64,000 nt of DNA from Antedon bifida (lineage: Eukaryota > Echinodermata > Crinoidea > Comatulida > Antedonidae): assembly GCA_963402885.1 (NCBI GenBank), contig OY727095.1, forward strand, positions 11,661,001-11,725,000. The letters are read 5' to 3'. Below are positions 34,601 to 49,600 of the stretch, piece by piece (position 1 is the first letter of the stretch; every line of letters begins with the position of its first letter). The translations under genes and the position numbers were made by a program. Under the pieces are notes generated by a model. It made no database searches, was not told where the DNA came from, and saw only the letters and a list, made by a program, of their open reading frames with translations.

Positions 34601-37600
34601 TCTCTAAATTAATTTAATATTAACTATCTAACTCCAATACATTTTTCAACTAACTGTATTGTATAACTGTTTAACTTAATTTAACTGCTAAATTTGTTTC
34701 ATTTGTGCTCATTGACAATCTTACCATTTTTATTTCTGTATAACCCTGGGGTAAAAAAATTAATTAAAAATAAATTTAAATCCTGATTATTATTATGTAC
34801 TGTATACTTCAAGTATTCTGACTTGATGTAGACATTGATAGTTTAAAATTCCATTCAGAATCATATTTTGAGTTAATTTTAATTACAACCATAAAAAAAA
34901 AACACAATACTGTACGGCAGGCTTTGATTTTGTTTTCTGTGTTTTTTCCTCTTATTACCTCCTGTTATTTGTGAACCTTGAGTATACTGTTGGCTAGTGG
35001 AAAAGAATTAATAAAATAAACTATTTAATTAAAAGTGACGATTCTGAATTCCTATCACCTTTTACAGTTTTTGCTAAATGGTGAACAGTCTCTGCTAATT
35101 GTAATTTCACTCTTCCCTGGTCTTATTTTCCAAACCCTTAGTACTTGACTGTTCAATAGACAACTGAAGTACAATACAATAGTTTTGATATTGCATATCA
35201 TTATAATCTCATTTCAAAACATCTGTTGCACTGTGAGTATATTAGCTGATTGACTATCAAGTTGCAAGTAAACATAGGAATATTGAAATGGAGTATACAG
35301 GGTATAAATTGCATCATTACAAAAAGTAATTGAAACCTCGTAACTAATTCTGCAACATAAATCGGGATCGTAGAAGCATATTTTACAGAGATAATCTGAC
35401 ACCGGCTTTAGCGTTTCCTATTAATTAAAATGTTTTTTATTAGAAATAAATGAAGCGATTAGCAAAAGCGGTATGATGCTACTCTGTATCTTACTGTACA
35501 TTTTACAGTTAGTACGTCGTATAGAAATGTGGACATATATATTGCATATTGAAAGCGAGGACAACTTTATTTTTAGGGAATTATTGATGAATTTTAGCTC
35601 GATTGCTGTACATCGTACATTTATAAAGGATTTTTTTTCATCAAAGCAGCTACTGGATGGTGTAAAGCCTTGCTATTGAATAAGTGTTGATTTACAATCC
35701 AACTCAGCGAGATTATTTATTGATTTCACTAAGGCATTGGAATTAATAATGTGAGAAATGAAATTGCTTCAATGTGGAAACTACAGTGTTTAAGGTTGTG
35801 CAGGTAAAATGGAAACTGAAGCTCTTGGCTGACATTTACCAACATACTGGTTTTTCAGTTGGACTGTAGCTAAAAATAACTGTTACACTACAGTACCTTA
35901 TTAATCTTTTTAATATTTTGTTTCACTGGCACATAACATGAAAGTAGTAATAATTGATATTGGTAAGTATATATAATTTTTTTGATAATTATTTTGCTGT
36001 TGTAGATAAACTAGTTATTTGATTTTTAAACAGGTAAATGGTCATTCCTCGTTATCGCACCTATACCAACAACAATCACACCAAGAGGTGAGCTACCAGC
36101 AACCAAGTAAACTCCAAGATGTCCAGCAAAAAACCACTGTTTCATCGGACTATCCAAGACTAAAATCAAAATTTTATGAGGATTTACGGCAAAAATTTCC
36201 AAAGGCTTTCAAAAATCAAACTAGTACTGATACAAGCCCAACAAAGTCTGCTAAAGACATGAGTCCGTCCACTGCAGAGACCGAAGAAAATGGTCAAAGC
36301 AAATGCAATGATATGTCTCCACGATATTTACCCCGTCCACCTAACGAAAGTCCACGTAGTATTACACGCAATACAAGAAGTCTGCGTGAAGCAGCGCGTT
36401 TGCTTTTAAATCAAAGCAGACAGAATTTGTCCAGTACAGAATCCGAAGGAGAGAAGTCATTGACAGAAAGTCCAAACTCTGTTAAGGATAGACTGAGAGA
36501 GAATAAAGAAAGAATGAAACAACTTTTACAAAGTCCAACTTTTGGAAAATATAAAGACAAGGAAAAAGATAAAATGGCAGAAAATCCATCCGACAAACAT
36601 AAGCCAACAAATGGGATTCATAAAGAGGTAGCCAACATTGATAAATTAAAACAAATTATGTCCGGACGTTCAGGATTTGATAATGTGTCCGACAGTGGTA
36701 TTGATGGTACTGGCCAATCAACCAGTAGATCAGTTGATAGCTGTCGATCGGTTGGTGAAAGAGATGTTGGCAGCTACCAACTTAGAAGACATGCTAGTGG
36801 TGGATGTCTTGTGGAGTCAAGGAATAAAAAGAATAGGGAGGCTGTTAGTAGTAGAGGTAAGAAAGTTAAATCTGTTGTTTCAGAATGTTTATAGTCTGCG
36901 TTCTAAACTCTACATTAAAGTAGAAACATGCAAAGAAATTGTGTGTGTATATATTACAAAACACTTGACAAAATCAGTAAATATTAATTGTATGCAGTTA
37001 TTCAAAATGCAATAACCTGGTATGAAGTGCAACTCGTGCATGATTTAATTACCAAACATTAAACTTGTGGTGAACTACATTGTTAGCAAGTAAATTAAAT
37101 ACATTTGGACTAAAAATTATCCTAAGCCGTTAAAAATAAAATGTGTTGCATTAATATATTTCCTATTTTCAACATACAGGCATGTATTCTACCATCCATA
37201 ATCCATTCAATAATCTATTTGAAAATACACATAAGCTAGAATATTTGATGCATCTGTTTCCTCCCATTTTTAACCAAGCATACAGACATTTATTCTACCA
37301 ATCACAATCTTTAACTTATTTTAAATACAGTAGTTACTATATATTAAATATAAGTTTAAATCTCGGTACCTCCCTTTCAATGTATTTGATTTGTTGGCAA
37401 TACGTTAACAAAAGATTTCAAATTTTCATACAATGGCCATTGTACAGTACTGTACAGATTTGTTTGAATGGAGCATCTTCTTTGCCTTTGTTTGGTGGCT
37501 TTTATTCTTTATATCTTTCAGCGGTTTGGTCACTCCACGTCTCCAACTACTTTAAGGCCCAAAACATAAGCTACACCTGTTTTCTTAATCCATACTCAAC

Positions 37601-40600
37601 TTAGTTAAGTTTGTGTTCAATGAGATATTAAAAATAATTTGATTTTACACAATTTTGCTTTCTGTGTAACAAAGTACAATTAGAACACAACAAATCACCA
37701 ATTTAAATTTCCATTTAGTGATAGAAAAAAACCGAAGGAAGAATTTAATAAATATTAATATGAAGATTTGTTCATGTAAATATGATAATTGATAGGACAA
37801 TGCGGCATTGTACATAGCTAATTGTTTATTTTATATTTCCTTATAAATTTCCTCAATTTAAGGTCCGATATTATCCTGAATATGATTTTCCTCTAAATAC
37901 AATCAGTATTTTTGCCAAAGGAAATTTGTCCTAAAAAATGATCATGATTAATGATTTAAAAATATTATTACTGCACATGAAGAGATATCCGAGCTTTAGC
38001 AAAAATAAGATCATCAGAATTTTCATGTTAATGTTTTTTAATCGTTTAATAATTCTGACAGGTTAATTGCAGATTAATTAGAGAGGTCGTTTAACTGCTT
38101 GACTGGTTTGCAGATTATTTTTGGGAATTGTTCAACTATTAATTTTACTATTTTTATCTAATCTACACTTCTATAGACTTCCTATAAAATGAAGGCTAAA
38201 ACATTTTTTACTATTATGTCAATCAAGCAGGCCATTGTTTAATTACAAAGTGTCATCATTAATCTATATCAGCAGTCACACACTTTATTGTTTATTATTT
38301 ATTTAAATGAAACATTTGGAATGGAATAGTCTGACAGGAAGTTGTTCTTCAGGAATACAGTTACAATAGTTTGTAACATGTGATTTAGTATTGTTTCCTC
38401 AGATAATTCTTGGATTTGTCGAAGATGGGTGTACAAAACGACCCAATATTTATCTCAAATCGAAGTACAATTGTTGGCAGAAACCAACCTAATTTTCATA
38501 CAATGATGTCTGGTGCGAAGTTACCTATATATTTTTATTCAAATATTTTATAATTATGTGTGAAACCAATGTCATCTTGTTTTGAGTCTTTGGGACCATA
38601 TAATTGTACTATCATCCTTAAGATAGTACGATACTGATTTGGTTTACAAAAAAAACACTCCGAGTACAGTAAAGAGTACCGTGTTCTGTACTGTATGTTG
38701 GAAACGCTGCTCCGTGTCTACTCTTCCGTGCCCCATATCAAGAGTAGTATGTATCTTATTTTATTATTTTTTTAAAGTGCATAAAATTTATGAAACACTA
38801 TGCTTATTTTGTAGGTTATCACACAGCTGACAGTGACACAGACTCTGGCATTAGTAGGAGTGATAATTCTTGGCATGGTTCAAGCAACAGGTAAATTTTG
38901 CAGTTCAATTTAAAATAAATTAACTACCAAATTGTTTTTTTTTTCTGCGATTCTTTCATGTGCGTGCCTGAACATTTTTTTTTTTTAAGTTTAAGATTGG
39001 ATTCTCATATGTGGACTTAGCTTGGCATCTTAGTCTGACCGAATTCAAGCCAAAATTAAATACTCCTATATAAAACTGATACTGTACATGGTGATTTCCA
39101 ATATAATGTGTTGGCCGGTTGGACCCAAGTGGCATGAAACAATCAGCATTTTCTAGCAATATAAGGTCACCAATCAACCTGTTAAATTTGTACAATACAA
39201 TAAAAGTTAATCCCGTTCTTAGAGAGTTCAGAAATCTGGGTAGATTGTGTCTATATAATAGAGATTGGTAATTAGGTCGTAAAATATTTAAAAAGGAATG
39301 TCAACGTTTCTATTTTTAAGTCTTAAAGAGTATGAATTCTCTGCAACTAGGCTACCGTACAGTATGTCAGTGGAACTAATCTATTGAAGCTTTTTCTGCT
39401 TATTGGGCTTGGGGAAAAGATTCCACTAAATTGGAATTATTTAAAAACTGATTTTACATGGATGGAAATATGTGATAGAAGAAGTTGATAATGGACACTT
39501 CAACAGACAGACAAAGTACAATATTCAAATTTGTCTTTACTGACTGCAGTACGCCACTCAAAGGATTAAAGATTGTTAAAATCGTTGTTAAAAACAACTT
39601 TTCATTCAGTTGAGTGTCATTCATAAAAAACGTAATATTCTTTCATTGAGTTATCGAAGTACCAGCTATTAAAACAGTCGAAGTCTTGATATTATTAGAG
39701 ACAGTAGTATAACTGGTCATTACAACGTTGTTGATGATGTTCAGCTCATGGATAATTACTTTTTAGGGATATCTAATTATGAACTGGTAGTTGTTTATTG
39801 AATGCATTTCCTTTGGGAAATAAAATTTATATTTGAGACTTTATGATATTTTGTGGACTTGGCTATAACAAGTATTTGAACATATTGTTCTGGATGGATT
39901 TTTACAACAGTTTGAGGATGTGTTTGAAAATGTCATTAAGATAATTTCTTTTAACATTGTGAACTTGTTAATGATGAGCCATTAGCACATTCCATGTTTT
40001 TATTCAGCAATTAGTGTAAAAACCCATATGCTTTCAGTGTTCAGTTTTTGATTCCGTTGGGAATATAAAGGATGCTGGAATATTGTCAACATGGAATATA
40101 AATTGGTATCTTCCATCTGTATGGTGATGACTAATTGGTTGTTGGATTAAATCCATGGATTTCCTGGCGGAAAATATTTGGTCAGCAACGATCTTGATAC
40201 CAGTATTTGATGTGTTTATGATGTGATGGATCACTTGTGCAGGTCTTAGAATGAATGCAGGCAGATGTTCATCGTTTATTTTTATATCAAAATTGTAAGT
40301 CGTGGTCGTACTGTAAGTATAATAGACGTAGGCCTTTTATCCGGACGGAGATATATGTTCATTTTAAGCAATGTTGCATTTCTAATACCATGGTACATGT
40401 TAGTGATTCATACTTAATATCATTAAATTGTAACAAACAGAAATCCTCTTCACCGGTTTGGGTAAAAATCTGGTGAGGAAGCAATTCGATTAGTTGGACA
40501 TAGAGTGGTCCAAAATTGCAGAGGTGACTTTTGTATCATCAGTGTCGATGCTTACAGTACCGGTACCTTGAATTTTCAACTCCAGATCGTATTGTAGTGA

Positions 40601-43600
40601 GAAGTTTAGATCTTTTTGTATTTCAGATCAGTAGTACGATATGATATTATAATTATGCATTGTTTGGTCAAGCCAAAGCAAGCAAATTAGAAGTTTATGT
40701 TTGTTGTATATTGTGATATTGAAAACAATTGTTTACAGGCCTGTCATTCATTGCCAAGTTCTAGCTAGTTCAATATTAATTATTTATATCATTGAACCTT
40801 TTACATTTAAATTTATTTTTTCTTTGTTTAAATGTTTTATTAAATTTGTAATCATGTTTCTCTGAATTAATGTTATAATTATTACAGTTTGTTTACTGTT
40901 TACAAATTTTATTATATTTTACTGGCATGTATATAATTTTTTTATATTGTAACTTATCAAATCACAGTATTTAGAGTTACCAACATTGCTCTCTCCACAG
41001 GCGAGAATCATCACAGCATAAACAATTGGCGCCCTCAAGAGAGGCATTACGTATGCTTCATAAAAGACGTGATTCCCATGGATCACAGAGTGGCTCCGTG
41101 AAGAAACCAGTTATGGGACCAATGAAAGCAGACCATAACATACAGCCATATGTCAAGTCAGATGAGTAAGTTCTAGTATTATTTAAAAGATAAGTTGGTG
41201 GTGGTGGTGGTGTATATTATATCATTGTCTGCCATCACTTTGTGGAGTCATAGTACAGTACGACGATATGTACTGTATGGCTCTTCCAGGGGCGGATCCA
41301 GCATTATAGATAAAATGATAAAAACGATCCATCGGGTTTCAGAAAAATAAAAATAGTCATTATTTTTTAAGTAGTTTATATCAGCTGCTGCTTTTTCAAA
41401 AAGACATGATTGTTAAATTTTAGGTGGTGGTGGGGGCTAAAATCTGTTTATCCCCCGCCTAAATCCGCGCCTGGCTTCTATTAACAAAATATTTTTAAAA
41501 AAGCTAAGCATATGACTTCAATTTGTTCTTTTTTTTGCAGGTCTCAAAATGAAAATTTTGTAGATTCATGGCTTGAACAAGGTGCAAGACCTAAACATTC
41601 CAGCTCAACAGAATCATTGACAATGGAATCAGAGACTGTGAGACATGAATATTTTCAGGATACACCTATAAGAAGTGACGCACATTCAAAACAGAGTAAA
41701 GACTCAACGAACACAGATAATGAATCTCTCTCTGATACTTCAGACTATAGTAACCCAGCCTACAGAGGGCGCCAAAATAGTAAATCAAACAGAACTGAAT
41801 CACCTTGTCGCTCTGTCAGATTCGAGGACACAGATTCAGATGGCTGTAACAGTCGGCCACGTTCGCGGACTTCCTCTCACAATGGATCTATTTTGAAAGA
41901 ACCAGGCGAACCCAAAAGAACTGCACCATCATTAAATCCGCATTCACGGAGACATAGTTCTTATAATTCTTACAGTAACCCTGTTTGTGACCTAAACAAT
42001 GGTAAAACTGATTCAAAAACACATAAAAAGAAGGGTTCAAATCACTCAGGTCGATCTAGTCTTTCTCGTCAGGATAGTGATGATCAGTCATTGTACTCGG
42101 CAAACAAAAGTTCTCACAGAGGGCGATCATCTAGTCTAGACAGAGGGAGAAAGAACAGATCCAACAGCAACAGTGGCACATCAATTAGAGGTAATATTTA
42201 CATTACATTCTTTTGTTTTATCACAGACTTTTGATTTTTGTTTGTTTTTATATATTACAAATCGCAAGGATAACCACAAGCGAATTAATTCACTATCCTT
42301 CTTAAAGGTGGCAATCCCTGTTCACAAAACAAACATATACACAAGATGCTGTACATAAACAAATGAACAAAGTCTTTGGGAGTTGTTATTAGAAAAAATC
42401 CTGACATATGACAGGATTTGAACTAAGGACCCTTGGATTGGTAGCTAATCATCATCCACCAAACCACAACTCCACAACTGACTGACTTTTCATTATGTAT
42501 CTCGTCATATCTATACCATTACCCTTCTGATCACCAGTAAAGTTTTTGTAGCAATCTGCTCCTGATGGTAGCCATTCTTACCAACAGATGCAAGATACAG
42601 TATCTATGTATCTTGACAAAAAAAAATTGAGGTGTGGGTTATTGTATTTTAACACCCAATGACCTTCACCAACTCAAAAATAGGTGGTATGCTAACTGTT
42701 ATTCATTTGTTTTTAGATTCACTGTCCAGAATAAGTGCAAAGCCACCGGCTGAACCAATTTACGCCAAAGTTGATAAGTCACGCAAACACAGATCATCAT
42801 CTCAACCACCGGATCGCCGTTTAACTCCCTCAAGGCAGATGGTCGGCAAGGATAGCTGGTCTATTTCAAGTAATCCATGTCTTAATGATGTATTTGATGA
42901 TGGACTTTTGAATGCCTGTGAAGAAAGTAGCTGGGATCGGGATTCTTGGGTAGACAGGTAAACTATTTCCATTCCTTTGTAATATATGGCTGCCTAAAAA
43001 TGCAAGGAGAACTAGTAAATGGTATGAATCCTTTTCTCTCATCTCAGATATTCTTATTCAGGTCTCAATCTGACACTGACAGCTGGATGTTGTTCAGATT
43101 ATCTGCGTTATCTTTACAAACTATGAATAGAATACTATACTTTTTATGCATTGCCGAGTTACTGTACCTTGTATTCTTGATTGATGATAAAGCAATGTTG
43201 ATTGATTATTTGATTATCAGTTATTTCTAATCAAGCTTTTCAATTAAATAGCCCAGAGATTTACACAAGTTTTATGCATTTACACTGCCAAAAGACATTT
43301 TCCCAAATTATTAAAATATCGCCCTCTTACACATGAAAAAACCTCTTGTAACTCTTTGCTTTACTAGAATTAATGTTGATGCAATGAAAAAGTTTAAATG
43401 CTTCTCAAAGAATAATAGTTTATGGAATAAAATTATGCAATTTTAATTAATTAGTTGTCTATATATAAATTTATGTAAGTTGTACGTATATTGCACGTTA
43501 CTTCTAGAATGTTTACTCGATGGTATATAAAGTTGGTTCGTACTTTCGGTACTGATTTTAACCACCTGATGTAGCCCTGTTTACTAATTAAATTGAGTTA

Positions 43601-46600
43601 GATAATTAGTTATTGATGATTAAACAAAACGATTTCACTCCAATGCCATACATTTCAATCTAACTCAATAGGTCAGCCTGAAGTTGTTTTTCTTTATAAT
43701 GAAATGCATAATGTCCAATTGAAATGCATAACCCCACTGATTGAATGTAAATGGATCAATCTATCATCACAATTCAGACTTCAATTAAAACAGTGCAGGT
43801 GCTCTACCTACATTTGTTTCCGCTTCTTATCTCATTGGACATGCTAATAACTGCTTTTCATTTGAGCAGATTTTATTAGATGCATTTGCTTTCTTAACAA
43901 GCAAGCTAAAACTTGACTGCAGAAAATATTGGAATTATTTAATGTGTGAGGTGATTATTCTGTAACAGCATTTAATTCAAGAATTAAATTGTTCATTTGT
44001 TCATTACATAATTTTAGAAGAATTTTAGTAGAACATAAACATTGCACTCCCATGCAATTCAAATCTCCATACATTGATAATTTTTATAACAAATTGATTA
44101 TTCATTAGGAAATAATATTTATATACATTCATTTGTGATGATGGTTGTTTGTCTGTCATTTCTATCAGAATCTTTTACTATTCATCTTTTAAAAAATAAA
44201 ATACAGTAGTACAAAACACAACATTTTTTTAATTTTTTTTATTTTATACGCATCCAACACGGAGCACAAACTCGCCAATGACAGGATGGATAAAATATAT
44301 CCATTAACTATTTATTAATTAAAAATTAATAATTTTTCAACTACTTAAATTCTACTTTTTTAATTCATGATTGAGTAGTAGATAAAAGTTGCACTCAAAT
44401 TTCAATTAATTGTTAATAATTGAACCAAAAGTAACAATCTCAATAATTGTAAAAATGTTTAGATTAAACTTCACCATGGACCTAATAGTCCTGTAGGTCC
44501 ATGCTTCCACCATCTTCTGTACACTGACGAAATAACACCCAAAGGGTTTATAAAAAGCTGAACTAGTCTTTATTTTCTACATAAACACAGGACAGTCAAT
44601 GTCTTAAAAAAACTATTAATTATGCAGATAATAGTAAATGTCAAAAATAAAATTATCATACAAAAGATGGGAGTATATATAGCTCTACCCTGAATTTGTT
44701 AGATATTTAGTATATAAAGGCTGTATGTACCACGTATAAAGATGGACTTTTTACGTAAAAATAATTTAAATGAATTAATTATTCACTAAAAGTATTATCA
44801 TACAACCACTGTAATATTAGCCTACAAATAGAAACGAAACCCAAAAGTTTATTTCCATCTCATTAACACCAAACAGGAGTTGCCGTAAATTAACCTTCCA
44901 TTTATTATTGCCTTGCTCCAACAGAATATATTCCCTGTATTAATATTAACAGCAGACAATAGCAAGCTTCCCATCCAAGAATGTTACCTATATATGGCAT
45001 TGTCTGTAGCATGCATGGATGACACTGGTATACATAATTAATAGGCTAGCAAATTGTCTTAAACATTCTAATGCAAACTTAATACCAGGTCATTATAACC
45101 ATTTGTTAATTAAAGAAAACAACTAATTTGTTCTGATAATATGTTTTAAAGTAAAATAGAGCATCTGAATAACATTCGATAATTATGTATTGATTGGTAT
45201 GACTCACTGTATACTGTATTTTGTTTGGAAAGAGGTTATTCCTATTATGGGCGTTTAAAAACAATACAAATATATAATATATCAATTTATAAATATGTAG
45301 AGAAACAAAAATTTAAATGATGTCTGGTCACGTCTGATAATTGTTTACGGATTCAAAGTGGTGAATATCAGGATACTTATAATTTAGCTCATTTTCACGT
45401 CTCGTGTAGCAGATCTAATATTCAGAGTCACTCATGCGTAACAGAGCTCATCTGTTACATTCCTTGTATTGTACAGGTTCATGAATATGCATGAGCATGG
45501 TAATTTCAGCTTGATAATAACTCCACTGTTTATATATTGATCAGTAGACAGGTTTTCCTGAATTTTTATTCATCAATAGAAAGGGGCGGAAAACAGATGC
45601 ATATGGTTTTGCTGTACCCGAGGTGTCAACAATGTTGTATATAGCGTAGACATATGTTTTTATGTTCCGTCATTGTATTTTATCATCATATTTAATATGA
45701 TGGAGCTTATACAGAGAAATACGAGAGACGTCAGGAGGACTTTAAGGATTCGTTATCGTTCTGTGCTTAGGTATCGTAATTATTTTTTATAAAGTAGGTT
45801 AATAATGTGTAGCATGTCTAAATGATGGTCGTCAGACGTGTCTTAGAAATGCCGGCCGGCTGTGACGTCGTCTTTTACTTGGAGTATGCATATAATTTAT
45901 TCAGATGCTGAGATTTTTATTTTATTTTATTGTAAATTTCTATTGCTGGTTTGTGCTGCTTTTTGTTTTATTCTTAAGTAATATCCATATTAGAATAAAT
46001 TTATTTTATATAGGCATTATTATACTACCACAAGTTATTATTTAATTATTCGATCTTTAGCTATTTAAAAAGAATAGGGATAGAAAAATACTTTTTTTCT
46101 AAATATTACATTTTTATCTAACCATGATATAATCACTGTCATTATTGCTGTTGTCCGTTATAATTGTCTTATCATCATCACCTAATCATCTTTAATCATA
46201 ATCATCATTTTTATCTTTAGTGGGAATCAACTTTGTATGGGTCATACAGTACATTAATAAAGTTACATTTTTGGTACAAATATACATATGGCCATTACTG
46301 AGGAATAAATACTGTAGACTGTTAATCATCATCATTATCATCATTATCTCTTCATTATCATCATCATCTCATTATTATTATCATCATCTCATTATCATCA
46401 TCATTTTATCATCATTATCTCATCATTATCATCATCATCGTTGTCATCATCAACTCATTATCATTATCATCATCGTCATTATCATTATCATCATCATCAT
46501 CGTCATTATCGTTATCATAATTATCATCATCTCATCATCATCATTGGTTGTTATTATCATCTTTAAATCATAATATTCATCATCATTGTTGTTCCTTCAC

Positions 46601-49600
46601 TTTTTTATCTGAACATGATAACATTTTCATTTTCACACAACATTCACTGTGGTTATATGATATTTTGTATTTTGGAATGATACAAACAGTTAATTTATAA
46701 ATAGTTAAAATAACTAGCAAGAGTGTAGTAATTGTTTGATCTTCATTATTGCCTGAAGATAAATGTAGTACAGAAGCGCCGACTGTTGTGTTCATATTTC
46801 TGTTTTTAATTTAGGGTCAGATAAAGTTTAAAATTGATAGTACAATTATAATGAAAGTAGACACAAGGTCATACTATCAGAAATTAGTTGGAAAAGCTAT
46901 TTAAATATTTTATGATATACTTAAAAGTGTAATTAAGATTTCTAAAAAAAACACCATAATAAAAAAAAAATAACAAAACAAAATCAGAAATAATCAAATT
47001 AATTGATATGATACATATTGTCAATCTTTTATTTCAGTTTAATAAGTTCATAATTTTAAACAAGAAACAAATCTGATTGTATTTATGAATTTATTTACTA
47101 CCTGATACACTTGAATTATATGCAGGTTTCAAGTTCAAATTACTAATTTTCAGCAGATTGCTACTATTATACAAATTTTTAAATGAAAATAGTATGATAT
47201 AACAATTTGTTTGTTTTCACTTTGCAGTTTAACACATTTGAATTTTTTTTATCTACTTTTCTCTTGGAAGATGTTACCTTATAAATACATTATAATTTGC
47301 TTGCAATATTTCACCTACAATAGTGTTTTATTTAACATGTATGATGGAAAAATACAATTTTAAATTGGTTATCACCTTGTTGCTATAATTATATAAATGT
47401 ATGTTATCACACTGAAACTGGTATTTAATAACTCATAGACTTGATATGATGTTTTCTGGAGAGTAATTTTTTAACTGTAGTTATACAGAGTGTACAGGAT
47501 GTAGTGATCCGATATAACACATTTTAAAAAGACAATTTTTATTTTGATAATCTAGTGAATGAATCCTTTGAATATTATTTGAAAATATTTCCTTTAGTTT
47601 GTTGTGCCTTAGAGACACTACTACTTACTAATGTAGAAATGGTAATTTTATAGCCACTAGACATCATGTTAATTGCTGTACATTTGGTATTATTTCCATT
47701 AAGTTAATAGTAATGGTTACTGGCAATATGGGATTAGGTGCTTTAGAACATCTTTATTTCTTTGGGTTTTTTTTATAGCATTATATAGAGCTATGTAAAT
47801 ATTATTTTTACTCGAAAAATAATAATACACATCTGATAGTGAGATTCTAACTTAAAAATTAAATATGTTGAATAATATGCTAACTAATAATGTTTAGTGC
47901 TAAACTTTTAAAGTGCTATGAAAATAAGATCAAGAAAAAGGGAAAAATGGAAGTGCACTCTGTACACAGATGTACTATACATCCTCATTGTTACCAGAGT
48001 TCCAACTAATGAATTTGAGTCTCAGCCTTCTCAGGACTCTGGCACCTCCTATCCTAGTAATTATAATAGGTGTATGTTGAAAAAAGAAAGACAACTATTT
48101 TTTTAAAGAAAATATTTTAATCTGGTTAACATTTTTTTTATCTCCACAGTGACTTAAGTCGTCAGAGCAATTTGAGCGGTTCTCGTTCCTCGCTTGCTTC
48201 ACGCGCTTCTCTCTCGGAGAAGGTGTCCAGTTTAGGACGTGCTACCAAAAAGAAGTTCTCATCGATGCGAAGAGCCTTGAGTCTAGATCGTCTTGATAAA
48301 CCCAATACAGTAGATGAACCACCTAAGGTAAGGTGACACTATTTACTATAGGAATAATGACTATTCGTTAAAACTATCTTCGATAATATATTATTTATTT
48401 TTTAATTTATATATGGTATTACATATCCACATTAGATGTGCTCAATTGACTTATAGGTGGATCCAATCATTTTCAATAAAATACTCCCCTCCAAAGGGTC
48501 ATGTCATATCCTTCAATGTGAACTAGCTCTGGGATAACCCCCTATGTTTGGGTTGTAGCCTACTAGACGACAGTTGTACACATACGAAAATAGTGTACAG
48601 AGAACTTTTGGTTTTAAAGTTGAAAAACTTCTATTGCTGGAACCATACCTCAACGTTTTCAAGTTATGGATTACATTGTCTCTGCCTTTAAAAAGCAAGG
48701 CAATTGTGATAACACAAAAGCTCTATATAATAAGGATGCTATCTTATAACATTAATTTTATTATCTCTATGTGCTTATTTCAGATGAGAAAATCACCTTC
48801 GCTTAGATCAATAACAACATCTATTGGAAAGAAGTTCAAAAGGTCAGCTTCAAGTAGTGATGTATTCTCCAGAGAAAGGTCAGTTTCAGTCTATTTCGTG
48901 CCTAGCTTACCTGGATAAACCGACAATAGCCTTTTTCTCCTCAAAGAGCGAGGTATCACTAACAAAGTAGAAATTTTCGTTGAACATCACTCTCCACAAA
49001 TGGTATAGTCCATGAACGTGTCTTAAATTATATTGAGGGTGTCAATTCAAATCAGTTTTAATATATTCTAATTTGGTCTTGTGCATTTTGATATTTCTCA
49101 TGTTTAAATTGATCTTTCTGCTTCCATTTACTGATGACTGATACTGTGTCTCATGTGTACAGTAGCTGAATTATGTATCTGTGAACTTCTTTCAGAACAT
49201 TCTTTCTACCCTACTTACACAGAAATTGCACAGAGATATCTAGCCATACAAGTCTAGGGTTACCTGACTAAGATGTCCTATCCTCAATGTCAGGAATATG
49301 AGTTAGTTAAAGGTCAATCACTACCCCCATTAGCCCATCTGTTGCTTCATGACCATCCTTCTACATGGTTCTAGTGTTAGAACAAGTCTACTTGATTTTA
49401 GCTGTTTGCTTACTTAGTTCCAGCCACTATTGTACACAACATTTTCTTCAGGAATTTGCCTTTTGATTTATAAATGACCATTATTATATCATATGCTACA
49501 AAGTTTGTGAACTGTATTATATTTTAAAATTCAGTAAATCTATACAAATTATTTTTTAATGTATTTTTTCTAACTTAAAATCTTTAGGTCTGGTAGTGTC

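Noticed and set aside
37182-37604. 140-codon plus-strand frame in PDZ-gene intron 2, preceded by an AG
   Set aside because: AT-driven Tyr/Leu/Ser-rich composition, no domain, and the PDZ transcript phases close without it.
46220-46573. 117-codon Ile/Ser/His-rich frame
   Set aside because: Pure translation of an ATC/ATT microsatellite in an intron.
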